The notes under the pieces were generated by a model. That model had not been told where the DNA came from. It ran no database searches and was given only the letters and a program-made list of their open reading frames with translations. Position numbers and translations under genes: made by a program. 38,060 bases of DNA, taken from a virus. This document shows, one piece after another, positions 16,910 through 25,391 of this stretch. The stretch covers positions 1 to 38,060 of the IMG/VR virus record IMGVR_UViG_3300032053_000212; one strand, 5' to 3'. Each line of letters begins with the position of its first letter. Position 1 is the first letter of the stretch.

Positions 16910-18395
16910 ACAGTTCCTCTAGAAGCTGCCGCCCAGTTAAACGTTCCTGCACGACCATTTCCCCACGAGCTTCAAGGGCCTCCTCGGATTCAATGACCCA
17001 ATCAAATAGGTTCTGCTTGAATCTTAACATACCCTCGATGCGCCCTTCAACGGAGTTCTCTGCCAGGAGCTCAATGATGGTAACAGGCTCAGTTTGTCCA
17101 ATACGATGTAGACGATCCTGAGCCTGGGTATTCATTGCTGGTGTCCAGAGCTTGTCCAAGAATACGGCAGTTGATGCAGCAGTGAGTGTAAGCCCTGTAC
17201 CACCAGCCTGAGTGGTGATAAACAGAATCCGAGGATCCTCCTTCTCCTGGAAATCGGAGACAGCTTGATTGCGGATAGGCATGGGGACGGAGCCTGTAAG
17301 ATAGGCCAGTTGTCTCCCAGTAACTCGGCGGGAATCAACCAAGTATTTTCCGAGACGTTCGAGGGCTGTTCGGAACTGACTGAAGACAACGAGCTTTTTG
17401 TCATCGTTCGCTTCCAGGATATCGAGGAAAGCCGTAATCTTTGCGCCACTGATTCCCTCCATCTCTTTGAACATCAGTTCAGGGCCCACGGTGATCTGCT
17501 TGAGGCGGATGATCTGGGCAATAACGGCAGCAGCCGTAATGGTTTCATCGTTAAAGTGGGCAAGCATATCCTTTTCCATTTCAAGGTATGCTTCGAGTTG
17601 TTCGCCATGGAGCTCTACCCAGACCTTCTTAATTGTCTTGGCAGGCATATCCTTTAGGACTTCTGGTTTCGTTCTGCGAAGCATCAGAGGTTGGATTGTA
17701 TTCCGTAGGGCCTTCGCTCTCGGGTGATTGGGGTCTACGATGTCCTTAACTTCCCAGCCAAAGACACCTCGCTGGACGTCACAATGCTCCCTCACGAAGC
17801 GCCAATAACTGGCATACTTCTTGTCCTTGGGGAACATCATATTAAGTGGTGGCCACATCTCCTGGCCATGATTTAGGAGTGGGGTACCACTAAGCATCCA
17901 GATGTAATCAGCATCCTTACAGATCTTCTTGCAGGCCTTGGTCGACTTGGCGTTGCGGTTCTTGATCTTGTGATGCTCATCGAAGATAATAACGTCCCAG
18001 TGCCTCGAGAGCTCAGCCGCTAAGTCAATACCCGTTTTCCCCACCAAGGCTTCGTAGTTGATAATGAGGTAATTGATGTCAGAGCATTTGACCATGAATT
18101 TCCTGTATGAGGCAGGGCCTTCAACTACACCGATGCTCTTCCCTGGAGCCCAAGTATGAATCTCTTCAGCCCAGCCACCAATATACTCTGTTACCATTAC
18201 ACCATTTTTAGGCACTGATCGAATCATGCCCTTCATAGAATTCTGGCATACAACTAGGATCTTCTTGGCATCTAGTTCCTCAGCAGCCCTAATAGCTTGA
18301 ATGGTCTTCCCGAGGCCCATATCATCAGCCAGGAATAGCCTCTCGGACTGAACGAGGCGTCCTACACCGAGCATTTGAAAGTCGTATAGCTTCAC
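16899..18395 (-). CDS. SNF2/DEAD-type helicase
   Basis: A 498-residue superfamily 2 helicase. Visible motifs are Walker A DMGLGKT (25-31), motif II DEHH (139-142), SGTP (169-172), an inter-domain LMLRRTK segment (about 238-244), then the C-terminal domain with VVFSQF (about 330), TQAGGTGLTLT and the QAQDRLHRIGQ motif VI (about 430-440). These belong to the SNF2 group, ATP-driven DNA translocases. Phage members are thought to help replication restart or recombination. It starts at GTG in a GTGA overlap with the gene before it. Confidence 0.93.
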   Translation of the reverse strand: MKLYDFQMLGVGRLVQSERLFLADDMGLGKTIQAIRAAEELDAKKILVVCQNSMKGMIRSVPKNGVMVTEYIGGWAEEIHTWAPGKSIGVVEGPASYRKFMVKCSDINYLIINYEALVGKTGIDLAAELSRHWDVIIFDEHHKIKNRNAKSTKACKKICKDADYIWMLSGTPLLNHGQEMWPPLNMMFPKDKKYASYWRFVREHCDVQRGVFGWEVKDIVDPNHPRAKALRNTIQPLMLRRTKPEVLKDMPAKTIKKVWVELHGEQLEAYLEMEKDMLAHFNDETITAAAVIAQIIRLKQITVGPELMFKEMEGISGAKITAFLDILEANDDKKLVVFSQFRTALERLGKYLVDSRRVTGRQLAYLTGSVPMPIRNQAVSDFQEKEDPRILFITTQAGGTGLTLTAASTAVFLDKLWTPAMNTQAQDRLHRIGQTEPVTIIELLAENSVEGRIEGMLRFKQNLFDWVIESEEALEARGEMVVQERLTGRQLLEELYGL

Positions 18396-18886
18396 GGCTT
18401 CTCCTCGGAGCGGGCGTGCATCTCGTCCAGCCGTTTCTTCACTTGTTCATCTAGCTCGGCTTTCGTCTGGATGTGCAGATTGGGGATGTTCGTTGAATAG
18501 TCGGTACTGGCGCGGGCCTTCCGCCACCCCACCACAGAACAGATGTCCCGATGCTCTGTGAACGGCTCCGCTCCGCAGACGTGGCACGGAAGGTACGTCT
18601 GCTCTTCCTCGGCGCGGGCGAGTAAGTAGTTCTCAACGACGCTAAGGGGTATCTGGCCGCTGGCCCGACAATGTTCAATGAAGGCGTCCCGCTCTGCCAG
18701 TGCGGCCTCGGCCTGCTCGCATTTCTGGACTTCGTCAAAGATGCGCTCCGTGATTCCCTTCGTTAGTGCTGCAAGCGCGGCCTCCAGCTCGGCGATGTAC
18801 ACAGCAGCAGCGGTGCGTAGTTCGCTGGCATAGAACTCGTTGTCGTCGGCGTCGAGCCAGTGCTGGTGCTTCTGCTCAAGACTCAT
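18392..18886 (-). CDS. Hypothetical coiled-coil protein with a zinc-knuckle-like CxxC
   Basis: A 164-residue protein of unknown function. Residues about 20-85 are helical with many Ala and Glu (coiled coil likely); CHVC occurs near residue 100, followed by His and Cys residues that could complete a metal site. The gene is clearly more GC-rich than the helicase and polymerase genes around it, like its upstream neighbour, which suggests separate acquisition. GAGTC-type weak ribosome binding and a short overlap with the preceding gene suggest coupled translation. Confidence 0.7.
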   Translation of the reverse strand: MSLEQKHQHWLDADDNEFYASELRTAAAVYIAELEAALAALTKGITERIFDEVQKCEQAEAALAERDAFIEHCRASGQIPLSVVENYLLARAEEEQTYLPCHVCGAEPFTEHRDICSVVGWRKARASTDYSTNIPNLHIQTKAELDEQVKKRLDEMHARSEEKP

Positions 18887-19085
18887 CCTTGCTCCCTTCC
18901 CCGGCGCGGGCGCGAGGAAACTCGACTTTCAGCAGTCGCTCGGAACACTCCTTGCAAATCCAGTTGTGATGCACCGTGTCCCAGCCTTCAGGAATCCCGT
19001 CCCGCTTGTTTGGGTAGCTCCAACTCACGATGCGCTCAACGCGGGTATGGCAGAAATCGCACTCATAGACCTCTAGATAGGCCAT
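18876..19085 (-). CDS. Small zinc-ribbon protein
   Basis: A 69-residue protein with two CxxC pairs, CDFC near residue 9-12 and CKEC near 44-47, spaced as in a treble-clef or zinc-ribbon fold. I chose the ATG at 19085 rather than a GTG one codon before it because GGAGGGG sits 8 bases upstream. The Arg/Glu/Lys-rich tail is probably flexible. It lies in the small GC-rich patch 18392-19085. The function is unknown; DNA or protein binding is likely. Confidence 0.7.
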   Translation of the reverse strand: MAYLEVYECDFCHTRVERIVSWSYPNKRDGIPEGWDTVHHNWICKECSERLLKVEFPRARAGEGSKDES

Positions 19086-19269
19086 CACTTGCTCCCCTCC
19101 TCGTTAGTTCCTTGTTGAGACGCCGCTGTAACTGATTGACCTTCTTTCGTAGGTTCTCGTTATCGGCTTGTAGGCTCGCATTTACCGACATGAGTTCCCA
19201 TGAGGTCGTCTTGATGTCGTTGATATCACGACAAATACGATCCCATTCGGCTTTGCGGAGCAGCCTCAT
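19063..19269 (-). CDS. Small coiled-coil protein
   Basis: A 68-residue protein starting at ATG in an ATGA overlap with the tiny membrane gene before it; an upstream TTG in the same frame is rejected because that region encodes the membrane peptide in another frame. Residues about 25-58 show heptad Leu/Val spacing with many polar residues (SLQADNENLRKKVNQLQRR-type), a coiled coil. It overlaps the zinc-ribbon gene by 23 bases. Function is unknown. Confidence 0.6.
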   Translation of the reverse strand: MRLLRKAEWDRICRDINDIKTTSWELMSVNASLQADNENLRKKVNQLQRRLNKELTRRGASDGLSRGL

Positions 19270-19352
19270 CCACCCCACCGTGCCCAGGTTATTAGTGCTA
19301 TCAATGTACCAATGATGCCGAAGAATACACCCATATAGAATTGCCAATCCAT
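19266..19352 (-). CDS. Tiny membrane peptide, 28 residues
   Basis: An ORF of 28 codons encodes Met-Asp-Trp-Gln-Phe-Tyr, then a single hydrophobic segment GVFFGIIGTLIALITW and a short Arg-Trp-Gly-Gly tail. AAGAGG lies 5 bases before the ATG. Its start overlaps the upstream stop as TAATG and its stop overlaps the coiled-coil start as ATGA, exactly the coupling seen in the rest of the operon. That coupling, rather than length, is the reason to accept it. Confidence 0.65.
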   Translation of the reverse strand: MDWQFYMGVFFGIIGTLIALITWARWGG

Positions 19353-19597
19353 TAGGACCTCTTACTAATAGTAATATCTGGTACCTCTCCGTGGGGGATC
19401 TTCTTACGGTCTATCTTACGTCGTTCTTCGTGCCCACAAACCATGCACCTGAGTACAATAGTCTTTTGGTTGAAACGTTTACAACCCCAATAATGTATGT
19501 GGTTGGGGTCAAGCGCCGTATCAGCAAACAGGGCCTTCGTCTTGTAAAGAGTCCCTTTAGATTTCTTCACCTTTCCAGCTTCTTTAGGCTCCCCCAT
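19352..19597 (-). CDS. Small basic zinc-finger-like protein
   Basis: I chose the ATG at 19597 (81 residues), preceded by GGAGG at 6 bases, over one 30 bases upstream without a site. The gene therefore begins 31 bases inside the 3' end of the polymerase gene in another frame. A lone Cys near residue 49 and CMVC near 61-64 suggest a partial zinc site with nearby His residues. The protein is Lys/Arg-rich, consistent with nucleic-acid binding, and its overlap with the polymerase implies linked expression. Function unknown. Confidence 0.65.
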   Translation of the reverse strand: MGEPKEAGKVKKSKGTLYKTKALFADTALDPNHIHYWGCKRFNQKTIVLRCMVCGHEERRKIDRKKIPHGEVPDITISKRS

Positions 19598-21861
19598 CTT
19601 GTACCTCCCTTCACTTCGATACTCCATGCAAATGGTGCATCTGATAGTGGTGCGTTATCAACCATCTCTTCGTAGATAGCCTCTATAACTTCTTCTTCAT
19701 ACCCTTTCTTAACTTCGAAAAGGAGGCTGTCATGGACAGTTACTAATATGTGGGCAATCTCGGGGTCTAGCCTGGCGTGCAACCTTGTTAAGGACATCAG
19801 GTTAAGATCGGATGCGGCACTTTGGATTGGGGCGTTAATTGCTTGTCTCTCAATCTCGTGTTTGTTCTTCTCAGTTACGAGTGCGAATCGACGCTTCCGG
19901 CCAAAGGCAGATTCGATGTATCCCTGCTTGACTGCGAGTCCTTGATTTCTAAGCATCCACTTATGCAAGTCAGGAAATCCCCCAAGAAAGTTATTGAGGT
20001 AACTTTGGGCTTTACGTACAGAACAGTTAAGCTCGCCTTCCGCGAGTGATTTTGCTCCACGTCCATAAAGTATTCCAAAGTCAACGAATTTTGCCCCGTA
20101 ACGTTGATCTTTAGTGACTGGATCATTTGGCCCGAGGCCGAAAATATCTCGTGCGACCCTGGCATGGATGTCTTCTTCATTAGCAAAGGTTTCACATAGT
20201 TTACGGTCTCGAGAATAGTAAGCGGCAATACGAAGCTCCAACTGATTGTAGTCGGCCTCGAGAAGAGTCCACCCAGGCGACGCCACAAAAGCATCGCGGA
20301 TAATGACGCCCGCTCTTGCTGGGATATTTTGTAGATTAGGGTCGCGAGAGCTAAGCCGTCCGGTAACGGTTCCATGGAGAAGGAAACTGGCTCGTATCCT
20401 TCCATCTGCGGAAACGCGCTCAAGGAGCCCCCTTACGTAAGTGGATAGAAGCTTTTGCTTTTGTCTCAGCTCTAGGATCCTGGTAGCAAAGGGATGATTT
20501 AGTTCCGCTAGTTCAACCTTCCCCGTTTTTGTTCCTGCTGGTCGAAGCTTAAGGGATCCATACAAGTAATCTGCAACCTGCTTTGGGGAGTTGGGATTGA
20601 ACTTAGGATTCTGGGTCTCAAGCTGCAGCTCAATAGTTGCTGCAGCGATATCCTTTTCCAACTTCTTCCCAAGGGTCTTTAGGTGGTACTGGTCGATAGT
20701 TATACCGTGATGTTCAATCTCACCGAGGGCGTGGCTGGCAGGCAGCAAGATATCATCATGTATGTGGCGTAACTTGCTCTCGTTGAGCTCCCCAGCCAAA
20801 ACCCAGGCGAGCTTATGCGTGTAGTAGACATCATAAGCGAGGTACTGGTAGAGTTGGTCAACTGGAAGTTCATCTAGTTTCCCCTTTCGTCCCTTAAGAG
20901 CGGAGTCGTACTCTCCTGCCTGAAAGTATCGTCGAGCGAGCGTCTTGAGACCGTGACTACCCTGTCGTTCATCAAGACAGTAATGAGCCAGCATGGTATC
21001 GAAGTCAACATGCCAGTCTATCTGGAGCTGGTGCGTTATGAACTTCCTATCGAACTGCGGCCCATTTTGGGCTACCCATACATTACCCTCAGACTCCATG
21101 AAGTCCTTTAGAACAGCTAAAGCCCCACGATCCCCATACAGCAGATCCCCCACAATGATGAAGATTTCCGTTCCATCGTTAAGGCCCATAACGAGAATCT
21201 CGTCTTCAATCTCATCAAGACCAGTAGTCTCAAGGTCAAGAGCAATATGAGTAGGGGTATGAAGAGCAATCTTACATACCATCTTACGAAGGTCCTCAAG
21301 AGTCTCTACCAACGTATAGTCTGGTGGCGGTTCCTCCTCTTCGTACTCTGTGGGGCATTCGGCGAGCAGCTGGAGGTCACTCATGAGGTCTGGGAAGTAG
21401 TCTGGGGCTCTAAGGACTGCGGCTGGGTGATATGTAGGGATGCAATACACCCCAAGATCATCGATCCAGAGCCTTGCCCCGCGTACCGACATAATACTTG
21501 TAGGGCCATATACAGCAGTCAAAGCCGTAGCCCCTAGAGTAAGAATCTTTGTACAACCTTGCAGCTCTTCCATCAAGCGCTCATTGCAGGCATCAATAGC
21601 AGAGTTGGGGGGCGTATCGTTCTTGGAAGGTTGACAGAGACAAGAGTTCGTTATCCAAACCTGGGTCTCGTCGATGCCGACCTCTTGCAGGAGCTTTCTT
21701 AAAAGGATACCGCTCATCCCAATGAATGGTCTACCATCCTGAACTTCTTGGCGCCCAGGAGCCTCACCTACAATTGCAAGGCCTCCCTTAACACCCGAGC
21801 TGGGAACTAATGGTCGATCGATCAGTGGGCAGGATTCGCAAAAGTCGAACTTGTCACTCAT
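19567..21861 (-). CDS. UDG-exonuclease-DNA polymerase A fusion, copy 1 (glycosylase motifs intact)
   Basis: A 764-residue three-domain enzyme. Residues 1-165 are a family-4-type uracil-DNA glycosylase: four Fe-S cysteines C8, C11, C76, C92 (16-residue spacing as in the family), motif 1 GEAPG (32-36) with E39 and GRPF (43-46), motif 2 H145-P-A-A-V-L-R. Residues about 200-350 are a 3'-5' exonuclease with D209/E211, N266/D271 and Y340/D344. The polymerase has motif A D537, motif B R587, K591, F595, Y599 and motif C H710-D711. No 5'-nuclease domain is present. GGAG precedes the ATG by 5 bases. It likely replicates phage DNA and may excise uracil from it. Confidence 0.95.
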   Translation of the reverse strand: MSDKFDFCESCPLIDRPLVPSSGVKGGLAIVGEAPGRQEVQDGRPFIGMSGILLRKLLQEVGIDETQVWITNSCLCQPSKNDTPPNSAIDACNERLMEELQGCTKILTLGATALTAVYGPTSIMSVRGARLWIDDLGVYCIPTYHPAAVLRAPDYFPDLMSDLQLLAECPTEYEEEEPPPDYTLVETLEDLRKMVCKIALHTPTHIALDLETTGLDEIEDEILVMGLNDGTEIFIIVGDLLYGDRGALAVLKDFMESEGNVWVAQNGPQFDRKFITHQLQIDWHVDFDTMLAHYCLDERQGSHGLKTLARRYFQAGEYDSALKGRKGKLDELPVDQLYQYLAYDVYYTHKLAWVLAGELNESKLRHIHDDILLPASHALGEIEHHGITIDQYHLKTLGKKLEKDIAAATIELQLETQNPKFNPNSPKQVADYLYGSLKLRPAGTKTGKVELAELNHPFATRILELRQKQKLLSTYVRGLLERVSADGRIRASFLLHGTVTGRLSSRDPNLQNIPARAGVIIRDAFVASPGWTLLEADYNQLELRIAAYYSRDRKLCETFANEEDIHARVARDIFGLGPNDPVTKDQRYGAKFVDFGILYGRGAKSLAEGELNCSVRKAQSYLNNFLGGFPDLHKWMLRNQGLAVKQGYIESAFGRKRRFALVTEKNKHEIERQAINAPIQSAASDLNLMSLTRLHARLDPEIAHILVTVHDSLLFEVKKGYEEEVIEAIYEEMVDNAPLSDAPFAWSIEVKGGTRWGSLKKLER

Positions 21862-22045
21862 AGGGTCTCCAACCAGCTTCCTCGGGGTGCTTTATTGAAG
21901 TCACTTGCATTTGGTTGTCATACAAAGAGATGATTGTACCGCAACTGTAGATGCGCCGCCCCTTGAGAGCCGTCTGCTCAGGCCCTGTACGCTCAACGAT
22001 CTCAGCACCGCACCAAGGACAATGCCTAGGAACCTTGATTGACAT
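21854..22045 (-). CDS. Small zinc-ribbon protein between the two polymerases
   Basis: A 63-residue protein with CPWC (9-12) and a single later Cys near residue 35, a likely partial zinc ribbon. It starts within the last 20 bases of the upstream polymerase gene with GAGGAG 4 bases before the ATG, and it overlaps the start of the downstream polymerase by 8 bases. This tight packing makes the two polymerases and this protein one translational unit. It could be a polymerase accessory protein, but nothing in the sequence proves that. Confidence 0.7.
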   Translation of the reverse strand: MSIKVPRHCPWCGAEIVERTGPEQTALKGRRIYSCGTIISLYDNQMQVTSIKHPEEAGWRPYE

Positions 22046-24278
22046 ACCACTCCTCAGGCTTCATTAAGGAGCCCCAACGGTCCCCCACACTAAAATCAAC
22101 TGTGAGCGGTATTTGATCCGCAAAGGGGACCTCTTCTTCGAGTACTCCTTTTATTACTTTAATTATATAGGAAACCTTAGATGGACTCACGTTTAACAAA
22201 ATGGAGTCATGGACTGTTAAGATGATCTCAGCGTCATCAGGGTCTAGGACTTCTTCCAGCCTAATCAATCCAGAGAGACAGATATCCGAGGCCATACTCT
22301 GAATTGGCATATTACTGGCTTTGCGCTCAATGTCTCCGCGATGTTCCGAGAGGATAGCCGGAAAGCGGCGTCTACGGCCAAAGGAAGACTCAACGTATCC
22401 TAGACGAAGCGCTTGGCGTTGCATCTTTCGGATCCATTTCCAGAGTCCGTTAAACTGCTTGAAGTACTCGTTGATGAATCGCTGGGCCTCGTTGGGCGCG
22501 CAATGGAGAATTGATAGCGCAAGCGAGTTAGCTCCGCGACCGTAAAGTATTCCAAAGGCAACATGCTTGGCATGATAACGTTGGATCTTCGTAACCTTTC
22601 CCACGGGAACTTTGTACATCTCGGCTGCTGCAAGGACGTGTGCATCCCCTCCGGACTTATAGATGGCTTGGAGCTTTACGTCTCCACTATACCAGGCAGC
22701 GATCTTTAGTTCCAACTGAGCATAGTCAACCTCAAGAAGAACCTTTCCCGGTGGGGCAATGAAGGCATCCCTAATAATGGCTCCTACAACGACGGGCATG
22801 TTCTGGAGGTTTGGGGCTCGAGAAGACAAGCGGCCTGTTACTGTTGCGTGGAGAAGGAAGTGCGGGTAGATTAGTCCCTTTTCACCTGAGAAGTTAAGAA
22901 GGCCAATAATAAATGTGGACAGGAGTTTGTACTTGAGTTTGTACTCTATAAGGACGTCTACAATAGGGTGTCGTAGGCTCTCAAGTGCCAATTTATCGAC
23001 GCGTCGGTTATCTGAAGGGATTTGTAAGGTGTCGTATAACAGACGCTGGACTTGCTGTCGGGAATTCGCATTGAAAGTCGGGGTACCGTTAGCCTCGCAG
23101 AGTAGCTTATTAAGACCCTCAAGCTCGAGGACAAGTTGCTCACCAGAGAGTCTGAGGTAATCCTGATCAACATAAGCACCTCTCATTTCGATCTGTGCTA
23201 GGGCCCGAGCTGCGGGTATCAGGAGAGTATTATGGATATGAGTTACGTTCTCTTCATCCATTTCCTCTAGAAGAGGGTCAACAAGATTCCAAGTAAAATA
23301 GCAATCGTAAGCCAAGTAGGTGTACAGCAGGTCAGGAGCATACTTAGCCAGGTTTGCCATATCCATATTCGTAGACCAGTTAGGAATGTGGAAGTAGTTC
23401 ATTGCAACAACCTTGAGTGAGTGCCCCCAAGGGCGCTCATCAAGGTTGTAGGACATCAAGAGGGTATCGTACTTAGGCTTGCATTTGATACCATATTGTA
23501 TCTCGAGGAACTTACAATCAAATTGATAGACATTGTGCCCTGCCCAGTTGAGGTCTTCATTCTCGAGAAGATCCTTGATGTGGGGGATCATAGGCTCCGT
23601 TACGATCCAAATATAGTGGGGGCTAGCTGCAATTCCTAAGCAGATAACTGCATCGTCCTGCGCGTCTAAGCCTGTCGTTTCTATGTCGATTGTGTGCAGA
23701 CTAGAGTTGAGTATGTCTATGCAGTCAAAAAGATTATCCACTCCCGATTCATCTTCCACAAGGGTGTACTTGACTTCAGGGAGCTGGTTCCTAGGCCCAG
23801 GAGGCCCAAGTTTCAGTTGAGTGAGATCATCCAATAGTACTGACAAAAGACTAGGATCCCGAACAACTTGAATAGGATGAATTGTGCTGAGGATCCAAGT
23901 TCGATAATCGTCGTCCCATTGCCAACCGTGGCGCTCCCCAAACACCAGAACCCCCTGGGGATGCTGGTGTTGAATTTCATGTATGTGACGCCCACGACAG
24001 CATTCGATGGCCCTATCGATTGTTTGGGAGTCATAAGCCTTCTCCGGGTAGCAGGGGACCTTCGTCGTGACATACAAAGTGTCGGGAGACACCCCGACAG
24101 ACTTTAGAGCCTCACGAAGTACATCCCCGATTTTCCCCACGAAGAGCATCTGGTGGGCGGTCTCATAGTAAGAGGGGAATTCCCCCACAACAGTGTAGCC
24201 ATACTTAACGCCCCTACCAACGACCTTCGGACGGCCCTTAAGAGGGCAGATATCGCAATTAGAGGAATAGGTTGTCAA
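22026..24278 (-). CDS. UDG-like-exonuclease-DNA polymerase A fusion, copy 2 (glycosylase motif eroded)
   Basis: I chose TTG at 24278 (750 residues) because it places the cysteines at 8, 11 and 76 as in copy 1 and has AAGGG upstream; a TTG at 24305 is the longer alternative. Fe-S cysteines C8, C11, C76 and C93 or C94 remain, but motif 1 reads GEFPS (32-36) with E39 kept and GRPF changed to QMLF; motif 2 is H134-P-I-Q-V-V-R. Exonuclease residues D198/E200, N249/D254 and D325 are intact. The polymerase has D518 (motif A, DYAQLELK), K571, F575, Y579 and H690-D691. The polymerase core looks active; the glycosylase may have lost or changed activity. Confidence 0.93.
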   Translation of the reverse strand: MTTYSSNCDICPLKGRPKVVGRGVKYGYTVVGEFPSYYETAHQMLFVGKIGDVLREALKSVGVSPDTLYVTTKVPCYPEKAYDSQTIDRAIECCRGRHIHEIQHQHPQGVLVFGERHGWQWDDDYRTWILSTIHPIQVVRDPSLLSVLLDDLTQLKLGPPGPRNQLPEVKYTLVEDESGVDNLFDCIDILNSSLHTIDIETTGLDAQDDAVICLGIAASPHYIWIVTEPMIPHIKDLLENEDLNWAGHNVYQFDCKFLEIQYGIKCKPKYDTLLMSYNLDERPWGHSLKVVAMNYFHIPNWSTNMDMANLAKYAPDLLYTYLAYDCYFTWNLVDPLLEEMDEENVTHIHNTLLIPAARALAQIEMRGAYVDQDYLRLSGEQLVLELEGLNKLLCEANGTPTFNANSRQQVQRLLYDTLQIPSDNRRVDKLALESLRHPIVDVLIEYKLKYKLLSTFIIGLLNFSGEKGLIYPHFLLHATVTGRLSSRAPNLQNMPVVVGAIIRDAFIAPPGKVLLEVDYAQLELKIAAWYSGDVKLQAIYKSGGDAHVLAAAEMYKVPVGKVTKIQRYHAKHVAFGILYGRGANSLALSILHCAPNEAQRFINEYFKQFNGLWKWIRKMQRQALRLGYVESSFGRRRRFPAILSEHRGDIERKASNMPIQSMASDICLSGLIRLEEVLDPDDAEIILTVHDSILLNVSPSKVSYIIKVIKGVLEEEVPFADQIPLTVDFSVGDRWGSLMKPEEWYVNQGS
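22162..22190 (-). promoter_or_regulatory. Promoter-like site inside the 3' part of polymerase copy 2
   Basis: On the minus strand, GTGAGT, a 17-base spacer ending GGTTTCCTA, and TATAAT. The GGTTTCCTATATAAT string is identical to that of two intergenic promoters in this window. It could add transcription of the zinc-ribbon gene and polymerase copy 1. It is inside coding DNA, so chance or codon constraint is possible. Confidence 0.45.
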
Positions 24279-25047
24279 GATGCCCTTCGGCAGCCATGTA
24301 TACAAGGTCGAGATTCACGTCTAGATAATCAGGATCGAAGGCCTTTGGACCTAGAGTGAAATAGCCCTCAGGACGTCTGACATTCCTACCGCTATATAGA
24401 GTTACGGGATCCGCTACACGGGAGAAGTAGAAAGGCTTAGCGGAATCGATACTACGTACAATGAGAGGGAAGTCCCTTGCATAGCAGTGGAGCTTGTAGA
24501 GATCTCCGTCCCACCCCAGAAGATGGATATCAGGTTGATACGTCTTGTCATTTGAAAGGTACTTTAGAACGTTCTTAATCAGAATCCCTCGACCCATTTT
24601 GGTCTCATAGATTACTGGGATCCCAATGACATCGGGTCTAACATCATGGATAAGGCCTGCAAGGCAAGCCATCCAACTGGCCGTAGTAGCCCCTTGAGGT
24701 ACAACCATAAGATTCGTTGTTGCCCACCAATCGGGTTCGGCCTCAAGGATCTTAAAAGCTTCATGGGTCTCTCTAAGGGTAGCATGACCATCTAGAAATA
24801 CATCCGGAAGAACAAGTTCATCGGGCTGAATGTCTTGTGCGATCTCTAGGACATGCTCAAAAGGAAAACTACGACCGAGTTCGTAGGCTCCATTATCAAG
24901 TATGACGTAGTCATCCAGACTGGCGGAGCGTTCTTTATAGTAATCCACTTGCCTTCCATCACCGGATAGCACGTGGGCAAGGCACAAGTGTAGAGTAGAT
25001 GAGAACTCACCCAGTAGCGCCGTTGGGGGAATGGGAGCGAATTTCAT
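24259..25047 (-). CDS. dpdA: DpdA-like 7-deazaguanine DNA transglycosylase
   Basis: A 262-residue protein of the TGT-like superfamily. VILDNGAYE (48-56, acid D51) corresponds to the DSGGFQ motif of tRNA-guanine transglycosylase and has the DNGAYE form known from phage DpdA proteins. LPDVFLD (80-86), VPQG (116-119), HLLGWDGDLY (175-184) and RSIDSAKP (198-205, putative nucleophile D201) follow in order. The zinc-binding cysteines of bacterial tRNA enzymes are absent. It should swap guanine for preQ0 in DNA, using the product of the que genes at 28884-31233. It starts in a TGATG overlap and overlaps the following polymerase gene. Confidence 0.85.
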   Translation of the reverse strand: MKFAPIPPTALLGEFSSTLHLCLAHVLSGDGRQVDYYKERSASLDDYVILDNGAYELGRSFPFEHVLEIAQDIQPDELVLPDVFLDGHATLRETHEAFKILEAEPDWWATTNLMVVPQGATTASWMACLAGLIHDVRPDVIGIPVIYETKMGRGILIKNVLKYLSNDKTYQPDIHLLGWDGDLYKLHCYARDFPLIVRSIDSAKPFYFSRVADPVTLYSGRNVRRPEGYFTLGPKAFDPDYLDVNLDLVYMAAEGHLDNLFL

Positions 25048-25367
25048 CAGATCTTCCCTGTCGTCTTAATGTAGGCGGTCTCGGGTATAGGGGCTGTTGA
25101 CAGGATCTGAAGGGCCGCAAGGAAGCGGGCGTAGTTAACGAGGTCCAGACAAGAGTCTTGTGCGTCATTAAACTTTGATGCCCCAAGCTGATCCTCAATT
25201 CGAGTCAGCTTTATGAAACAAAGGTCCAGGCATGTTTCAGCTCCACGACGGAAATAATCTGGTACGCTATGTCCATGATTATACGCTTCGTCCCTTGAGT
25301 TATACAAGCCTGCCGTGAGTTCATCTACTTTTGTTAAGGCGACATTGAATTCAGCGTTTGTAGTCAT
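25047..25367 (-). CDS. Small helical protein, possibly nucleotide-modification associated
   Basis: A 106-residue all-helical protein. The segment RIEDQ...DSCLDLVNYARFL (about 55-83) resembles DUF1599/DUF6378-type phage proteins, which are linked to nucleotide metabolism and share MazG-like helices, but this is pattern memory only. AGGAGG lies before the ATG and the stop overlaps the dpdA start as TGATG, so it is expressed with dpdA and could act in the same pathway. A role in hydrolysing nucleotides is a guess. Confidence 0.6.
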   Translation of the reverse strand: MTTNAEFNVALTKVDELTAGLYNSRDEAYNHGHSVPDYFRRGAETCLDLCFIKLTRIEDQLGASKFNDAQDSCLDLVNYARFLAALQILSTAPIPETAYIKTTGKI

Positions 25368-25391
25368 TTCACCTCCTAAGAGAATGAGGGA

